The notes beneath the pieces are model-generated. The model was given only the letters and a program-made list of their open reading frames with translations. It had not been told where the DNA came from and searched no databases. 50,624 nucleotides of DNA, taken from contig JAKPKU010000192.1 in the NCBI GenBank assembly GCA_029553545.1, positions 1-50,624 of the forward strand, given 5' to 3'. The translations under genes and the position numbers were made by a program. Origin of the DNA: Candidatus Cloacimonadota bacterium. GTDB lineage: Bacteria > Cloacimonadota > Cloacimonadia > Cloacimonadales > WRIO01. Shown here piece by piece: positions 43,984 to 50,624 of this stretch (its first letter is position 1; the number at the start of each line of letters is the position of its first letter).

Positions 43984-44736
43984 ATGGTCTTAGAAGCAGA
44001 TATTTTAAAAGTATTTCTTTATACAGGTGCAGCGCTTAGCACAGGTATTGCGTCTCTTAGCGCAGGTTTTGGCGAAGGATATGCCGCAGCACATACAGCA
44101 CGCTCAATCATGAGACAACCAAATGCAAGTAGTGTGCTCACACGAACAATGCTCATCAGCCAGGCAGTAGTTGAATCAGGTGCTATTTTTGCTTTAGTTA
44201 TCTCTATGCTTTTACTCTTTGGTGGTTTTACTCAAGGTGGTGCTGATTGGGCAAAAGCCTTTAGTTTACTCGGCGCAGGGCTTGCAATAGGGCTTGGTTG
44301 CACAGGACCAAACTTTGGCTCAGGTTATTCTGCAGCAAGGGCAATAGAAGGTATTGGCAGAAATCCATCAAAAAGTGGTAGAATAACTGCTAATATGCTA
44401 ATAGGTCAAGCTATTACAGAGTCAGGAACAATCTTTGCTCTTGTCGTTTCACTATTATTATTGTATACCGTTCCAGCACAAATGTCTGAACCGTCTTTAG
44501 CTAAGATGATCATGAAGGCATGTGCATATATCACAGCAGGCATAGTTATTGGTATTGGTACTTTTGGACCAGGAACAGGTATCGGTTATGTTGCTGGAAA
44601 AGCGAACATTTCAATTTCAAAGCATTCAAAAGATCAGGGTGTTATTACACGAACAATGTTCTTGGGTGCAGCAGTCTCTGAATCAACCGCAATTTATGCA
44701 TTAGTAATATCATTTTTACTGATATTTGTATCATAA
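43984..44736 (+). CDS. atpE: Triple-hairpin F-type ATP synthase c subunit
   Basis: This 250-residue protein is three tandem c-type hairpins (about 1-80, 86-162 and 172-250), each homologous to the 87-residue c subunit next door. Each second helix keeps the ion-binding glutamate: QAVVESGAIFALV (E64), QAITESGTIFALV (E146) and AAVSESTAIYALV (E233). At the first-helix site that is Gln32 or Glu32 in Na+-type c rings, the residues differ: GFGEGYAA (E31), NFGSGYSA (S113) and GTGIGYVA (I200). A GGAGG site precedes the ATG. Multi-hairpin rotor subunits are known mostly from V/A-type and Acetobacterium-like enzymes, so this is unusual in an otherwise F-type operon. Confidence 0.93.
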   Translation: MVLEADILKVFLYTGAALSTGIASLSAGFGEGYAAAHTARSIMRQPNASSVLTRTMLISQAVVESGAIFALVISMLLLFGGFTQGGADWAKAFSLLGAGLAIGLGCTGPNFGSGYSAARAIEGIGRNPSKSGRITANMLIGQAITESGTIFALVVSLLLLYTVPAQMSEPSLAKMIMKACAYITAGIVIGIGTFGPGTGIGYVAGKANISISKHSKDQGVITRTMFLGAAVSESTAIYALVISFLLIFVS

Positions 44737-44758
44737 AATAAAAAAAGAAATCTAATAA

Positions 44759-45034
<276 letters not shown>

Positions 45035-45075
45035 TGTAACTCCATTAAGATAGTAATTTTTTATAAGGAGTCGTT

Positions 45076-45555
45076 ATGACAGTAGATTTTACACTTGTTT
45101 TAGTAATTCTGAACTTCATCTTATTGATGATTGTGCTGAACAATCTTCTTTATAAACCTTTGAAAAAGTTTTTAGTAGATCGTCAGTCACAGATCAAAAC
45201 TGATATGGAAGAGGCACAGAAGTCAATTGAAGTGGCACAAGAGCTTGCTAAGCAAAGAGAAACAGAGCTAAAAAGCGCTATGGACGAGGCTCGCAAGCTG
45301 AAAGATTCTATCCGATTAGAAGCTGAAAAACAAGCCGTAAATCTTATAGAAACAGCCAAAATTCAGGAAAAAGAGATCCTAAAACAAGCAGAAACAAGAT
45401 TGAAGCAAGAAGTAAAACTTGCCGTGAAAACTTTAGAAACAGAAGTGTCACAAATGGTTATTGATTTATCTGAACAATTTGTGAAGGGTAAAATGGATAA
45501 AGAAACAGATAAAATCATCATTGATAAAATGATATCCGAACGGAGTACGTCGTGA
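45076..45555 (+). CDS. atpF: F-type ATP synthase subunit b
   Basis: This 159-residue protein has one N-terminal membrane helix (about 5-26), the usual YKPLKKFLVDRQ boundary and then a long charged coiled coil. It forms the peripheral stalk with delta. There is a strong AAGGAG site and a 4-base overlap with atpH. Confidence 0.93.
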   Translation: MTVDFTLVLVILNFILLMIVLNNLLYKPLKKFLVDRQSQIKTDMEEAQKSIEVAQELAKQRETELKSAMDEARKLKDSIRLEAEKQAVNLIETAKIQEKEILKQAETRLKQEVKLAVKTLETEVSQMVIDLSEQFVKGKMDKETDKIIIDKMISERSTS

Positions 45556-46097
45556 AAGATATTATAGTAGCAAAGCGCTATGCACTATCTGTTCTTTATA
45601 ATATTGGTGAAGACAATCTGGCAGCATTTATTGATGAAGTAAAATACATAAAAGCTGTACTTGATCAAAACACTGAATTATACAACCTCTTAAAATCAAA
45701 AATAGTGTCTATTCATGATAAACTTGAGTTCTTTGAAACAATTGTTAATGATCTTGAACATAAGGAAATATGGCTTTCTTTCTTTCTTGTGCTGATGCCA
45801 AAGCAAAGAGGCGATATTTTACAACAAATATTAGATGAAATCATTAAGAATGCTTATTTATCAAAGAATGCAAAAGCTGTAAAGCTGACCTTGGCATATG
45901 ATCATGATGAAGATACTATTTTAAAAATCGCAAAATCAATTGAAAAACAGATTGGGTATAAAATTATATATCAGGTTTCAATTGATAAAAGTATTATTGG
46001 TGGTTTTATTGCTAAATCAGAGGATTTTTGTATAGATGCCTCTGTGCTTGGCAATTTAAACAAATTTGTAAATCAATCTATCACAGATAAAGTATGA
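45552..46097 (+). CDS. atpH: F-type ATP synthase subunit delta
   Basis: This 181-residue protein joins the b stalk to the top of F1. It has the N-terminal [14 protein letters not shown] helix and a C-terminal part with [19 protein letters not shown], where family members have GGxxxxxGDxxxDxS. It uses a GTG start (GTGAAAGAT) overlapping the end of atpF. Confidence 0.9.
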   Translation: MKDIIVAKRYALSVLYNIGEDNLAAFIDEVKYIKAVLDQNTELYNLLKSKIVSIHDKLEFFETIVNDLEHKEIWLSFFLVLMPKQRGDILQQILDEIIKNAYLSKNAKAVKLTLAYDHDEDTILKIAKSIEKQIGYKIIYQVSIDKSIIGGFIAKSEDFCIDASVLGNLNKFVNQSITDKV

Positions 46098-46104
46098 GGA
46101 ATAT

Positions 46105-47607
46105 ATGAATATTCACCCTGAAGAAATAAGTTCAATTATTAGAAATAAGATTGACAATTTCAAATTTGATATTGATGTAAATGAAACAGGAAAAATCGTT
46201 CAAGTGGGTGATGGTATTGCTCGTGTTTATGGCTTGGAACACGTAATGGCAGGCGAAATGGTGCTTTTCCCTAATGATATATATGGAATGGCACTCAATC
46301 TTGAACAAGAAAATATCGGCTGTATTGTGTTTGGCGACTGTAAATACATCAAAGAAGGCGATATCGTTAAAAGAACTGGACGTATTTTAGAAGTTCCTGT
46401 TGGTGAAGCAATGTTAGGTCGCGTTGTTGACCCTCTCGGACAACCAATTGATGGAAAGGGCGATATTAAAACAGATAAATATCTGCCTATCGAGCGAAAA
46501 GCTTTGGGGGTTATTGATCGACAACCTGTTAAAGAGCCGTTGCAAACAGGTATTAAGCCTATTGACTCAATGATACCAATTGGGCGTGGACAAAGAGAAC
46601 TGATCATTGGCGATAGACAAACAGGTAAGACAGCAATTGCAATTGATACAATTATTAACCAAAAAGGCAAAGATGTAGTATGCGTTTATGTTGCTATAGG
46701 TCAAAAACGCTCTACAATTGCAAAATTGGTTGACACACTTGATAAAAATGGGGCTTTAGCATACACAATCGTTGTGTGCGCAAGCGCATCAGACACACCA
46801 TCCATGCTTTATGTAGCACCTTATGCTGGCTGTAGTATGGGAGAATATTTCCGCGATAAAGGACAACATGCATTAATTATCTATGACGACTTATCAAAGC
46901 ACGCTGCAGCATATCGTGAAATATCATTATTGTTACGTCGTCCACCAGGGCGTGAAGCATATCCTGGTGATGTGTTTTATTTGCACTCACGTTTGTTAGA
47001 ACGTGCGTCAAAGCTTACTGATAAATTAGGTGGTGGCTCATTAACCGCATTGCCTATTATTGAGACCAAGGCAGAAGACATTTCTGCATACATTCCGACT
47101 AACGTGATATCTATTACTGACGGACAGATATACCTAAGCTCTCGATTGTTTTACTCGGGTATTAGACCTGCAATCAACCCAGGTTTGTCAGTATCACGTG
47201 TGGGTGGTAATGCTCAGATTAAGGCTATGAAAGGTGTAGTAGGGCAGCTTCGTCTTGACCTTGCACAGTATAATGAGCTGGAGGCATTTTCAAAATTTGG
47301 CTCTGATCTTGATAAAACAACTCGATCACAATTAAGACGTGGCGAACGCTTAATAGAGATTTTAAAGCAAGATATATACAATCCATTACCAGTTGAAAAG
47401 CAAATATTTATAATATTTATGGCAAATGAGGGGTATTTAGATGAATTTGAACTGAATAAAGTTGCACTCATCGAAGAAGATTTGTTTACCCTTTTAGACT
47501 CAAAATATAGTGAATTTACAGCTGAAATGATTAAATACAAGATAACCGACCAGACCAAAGAAAAAATGCATGAAATCTGTAAAGAAGTCATTGCGCATTT
47601 TAATTAG
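46105..47607 (+). CDS. atpA: F-type ATP synthase subunit alpha
   Basis: This 500-residue non-catalytic F1 subunit has P-loop GDRQTGKT (about 170), the [15 protein letters not shown] segment, [30 protein letters not shown] and the signature [14 protein letters not shown]. Length is normal. Confidence 0.97.
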   Translation: MNIHPEEISSIIRNKIDNFKFDIDVNETGKIVQVGDGIARVYGLEHVMAGEMVLFPNDIYGMALNLEQENIGCIVFGDCKYIKEGDIVKRTGRILEVPVGEAMLGRVVDPLGQPIDGKGDIKTDKYLPIERKALGVIDRQPVKEPLQTGIKPIDSMIPIGRGQRELIIGDRQTGKTAIAIDTIINQKGKDVVCVYVAIGQKRSTIAKLVDTLDKNGALAYTIVVCASASDTPSMLYVAPYAGCSMGEYFRDKGQHALIIYDDLSKHAAAYREISLLLRRPPGREAYPGDVFYLHSRLLERASKLTDKLGGGSLTALPIIETKAEDISAYIPTNVISITDGQIYLSSRLFYSGIRPAINPGLSVSRVGGNAQIKAMKGVVGQLRLDLAQYNELEAFSKFGSDLDKTTRSQLRRGERLIEILKQDIYNPLPVEKQIFIIFMANEGYLDEFELNKVALIEEDLFTLLDSKYSEFTAEMIKYKITDQTKEKMHEICKEVIAHFN

Positions 47608-47626
47608 AAATTGATCGGAGACTTCA

Positions 47627-48484
47627 ATGGCTAATTTAAGAGATTTAAGAACTCGCATTGACTCAATCAAAAACACAAAGCAAATTACCAATGCAATGAA
47701 AATGGTTGCAGCAGCAAAATTAAGAAAATCTCAAGATTTGTGCATTAATTCAAGACCTTATGCTGATTATGTCGAAAAAATATTGCATACAGTGCAGGTA
47801 AAAAATAGAAATAGCACACATAAAATGCTTGTTTCTCCCAACTCAAATGGTAAAATCTTACTGGTAATCGTTACTGGAGATAGGGGTTTATGTGGATCTT
47901 TTAACTCCAGCATTATTCGATATGCAAATCAATATATTAAAAATCACCCAGATAAGACATTTGATTTATTCTGTTTAGGGCGCAAAGGATACGATGCGTT
48001 TAAAAAGAATAGTAATGTTGTGCAGCATTATTACAATATTACAGAAGACATTACTATTTCAAGTATTTATTCAAGGCGTGATGCATTACTTGATTTGTAT
48101 AATAGTGGCGAATACGAGAAGGTAGAAGTTGTGTATAATGAGTTCAAATCTGCAATTCAACAAGAATTACAATGCAAACAGCTACTTCCAATCCTGTCAC
48201 AGGAAACTGAAAGTATTTCAACAATTGATTTTCTTTATGAACCAGATGAAGAAAGCTTGATTGAAGAATTGTGCATAAAATACATCAATGTCGAAATATG
48301 GAGAATTTTGTTGGAGTCAAATGCTGCTGAGCAAGGTGCAAGAATGACAGCTATGGATAGCGCAACAAACAATGCAATAGAGCTGATCGACCAATTGAGT
48401 TTATTGTATAATCGCATGCGTCAAGCTCAGATAACAACAGAAATAATCGAAGTTGCTTCAGGTGCTGAAGCAATACAACAGTAA
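47627..48484 (+). CDS. atpG: F-type ATP synthase subunit gamma
   Basis: This 285-residue central rotor shaft has terminal helices typical of the family: LRTRIDSIKNTKQITNAMKM at the start and ARMTAMDSATNNAIELI with YNRMRQAQITTEI at the end. GDRGLCGSFN is the conserved core segment. A CGGAG site lies before the ATG. Confidence 0.95.
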   Translation: MANLRDLRTRIDSIKNTKQITNAMKMVAAAKLRKSQDLCINSRPYADYVEKILHTVQVKNRNSTHKMLVSPNSNGKILLVIVTGDRGLCGSFNSSIIRYANQYIKNHPDKTFDLFCLGRKGYDAFKKNSNVVQHYYNITEDITISSIYSRRDALLDLYNSGEYEKVEVVYNEFKSAIQQELQCKQLLPILSQETESISTIDFLYEPDEESLIEELCIKYINVEIWRILLESNAAEQGARMTAMDSATNNAIELIDQLSLLYNRMRQAQITTEIIEVASGAEAIQQ

Positions 48485-48524
48485 AGGTAAAGATTGTGGC
48501 TTTTATATCCACTGAAAAAAATAA

Positions 48525-49928
<1,404 letters not shown>

Positions 49929-49933
49929 GAGAA

Positions 49934-50344
49934 ATGGATAGCCTAATGAAGAAAATCCATGTTGAACTTATACAACCATCAGGTAAAACTGTCGATTTAT
50001 TAGCTGAATCAATAATAATACCTGGTAGTGAAGGTGACTTTGAAGTCCTTGCTGACCACACGCCATTTGTTACAAAAATTAGACCTGGCACCATCTCTAT
50101 ACATGTACATGATAAAACAGAGAAATATGCTATACACGACGGATTTGTTACAATTGACGATAATAAAGTAGTCATAGTGTGCGAACTCTGTGAACCTAAA
50201 AGCATGATTGACTTAGAAAGAGCAAAAAGTGCTAAGGAAAGAGCTGAAAAAAGGTTGTTTTCTGATAAAGATGAAAACACTGATTACAGAAGAGCTGAAG
50301 TCGCATTACATAAGGCTGTAGCAAGAATAAACACTTTAGCTTAA
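49934..50344 (+). CDS. atpC: F-type ATP synthase subunit epsilon
   Basis: This 136-residue protein has the beta-sandwich (VELIQPSGKTVDL, IIPGSEGDFEVLADHTPFVT, IHDGFVTIDDNKVVIV) and a helical C-terminal hairpin (about 95-136). The start may be ATG 49934 or the in-frame ATG 49946, which gives the more typical MKKIHVEL opening. A strong terminator follows, ending the rsmG-to-atpC unit. Confidence 0.93.
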   Translation: MDSLMKKIHVELIQPSGKTVDLLAESIIIPGSEGDFEVLADHTPFVTKIRPGTISIHVHDKTEKYAIHDGFVTIDDNKVVIVCELCEPKSMIDLERAKSAKERAEKRLFSDKDENTDYRRAEVALHKAVARINTLA

Positions 50345-50362
50345 TATATCTTTTAAATATTT

Positions 50363-50396
50363 GCACCACTTAATGATTATTAGGTGGTGCTTTTTT
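50363..50396 (+). terminator. Rho-independent terminator of the atp operon
   Basis: GCACCACTTAAT pairs with ATTAGGTGGTGC (one G-U pair) around a GATT loop and is followed by TTTTTT. Confidence 0.92.
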
Positions 50397-50448
50397 ATGT
50401 TAAAATATGTTGTTGCATCGTATCCAAAAGAACTTAAAAAAGAATAAA

Positions 50449-50486
50449 GCAGAATCATAAATAAAAAACAACACCCTCTATATATA
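50449..50486 (+). repeat. Truncated repeat body at right end
   Basis: These 38 bases match 16982-17019 with about two differences, ending at CCTCTATATATA. The sequence then jumps straight into the 138-bp outer module. Compared with the left copy about 190 bases of body and middle are missing, so this copy is an internal-deletion form. Confidence 0.75.
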
Positions 50487-50624
50487 TGAGACTTTTGATT
50501 TAGAAATTTACAAAAAAAGTGAGAATATAATACCCTAATTTAAGCTAAATCTGTACTTTTTTGTCAGAAATCTATGTATTTTGGAGCTTTTTTACCTCCC
50601 TTTTGTTGGTCTATCCAAAATTTG
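50487..50624. repeat. Right copy of 138-bp terminal inverted repeat
   Basis: This is the exact reverse complement of 3-140 and runs to the window end. It holds no gene. Confidence 0.95.

Overview
This AT-rich 50.6 kb window is a bacterial chromosome fragment with dense operons and no phage, IS transposase, CRISPR array or recognisable tRNA/rRNA gene. Several features suggest an anaerobic member of the FCB group, most like Cloacimonadota. These are two secreted proteins with C-terminal FlgD/type-A sorting-like domains (YPNPFNP motif), an Nqr/Rnf-type sodium-pump-like operon, a 3-oxoacid/acetate CoA-transferase pair, a type-2 isoleucyl-tRNA synthetase and a sodium-motif ATP synthase. The phylum call is inference; no marker-gene comparison was possible.

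Layout. 1-495: a dispersed repeat. 496-3457: an orphan glycine-betaine-type binding lipoprotein and two secreted proteins. 3549-12339: adenylate kinase, TrkH/TrkA-type K+ uptake, a HAMP-PAS protein, a pseudouridine synthase, a response regulator-PP2C phosphatase, a Cys-rich small protein, ribBA, a TPM-domain protein and a DUF445-like protein. 12363-16336: CoA-transferase A/B, shikimate kinase, a Nudix hydrolase and rarA. 16401-22695: a DUF3332-like lipoprotein, a repeat copy, a cyclic amidohydrolase, a 1154-residue repeat-rich secreted protein and a C_GCAxxG_C_C protein. 22685-30427 (minus strand): two transcription units. One is nitroreductase-nqrBCDEF-hypothetical-aroB; the other is a PP-loop ATPase plus a metallo-beta-lactamase hydrolase. 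31054-34507: a zinc-ribbon protein and ileS. 34578-39954 (minus): a giant PPDK-like dikinase followed by gap. 40170-50344: rsmG-parA-parB running directly into a complete F1Fo ATP synthase operon. 50345-50624: terminator and repeat.

How it fits together. The energy genes point to ion-gradient bioenergetics. The Nqr-like membrane complex probably couples NADH oxidation to Na+ (or H+) export. The ATP synthase carries rotor subunits with a two-carboxylate, Na+-type site. The most unusual features are: (1) a triple-hairpin F-type c subunit next to a normal single-hairpin c subunit, with different ion-site residues in each hairpin; (2) an nqr cluster with no nqrA, in which both presumed covalent-FMN acceptor threonines (NqrB and NqrC) are serine; (3) a 1369-residue protein with the PPDK ATP-grasp and phosphohistidine domains but no PEP/pyruvate barrel, carrying instead about 860 residues of unknown N-terminal sequence; (4) a dihydroorotase/hydantoinase-like enzyme with Asn at the catalytic Asp position; (5) a perfect 138-bp inverted repeat at the two ends of the window, part of a modular repeat family with a third partial copy inside. 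A recurring promoter form, TTGAC(T/A)-N17-TA-rich hexamer, precedes several operons.
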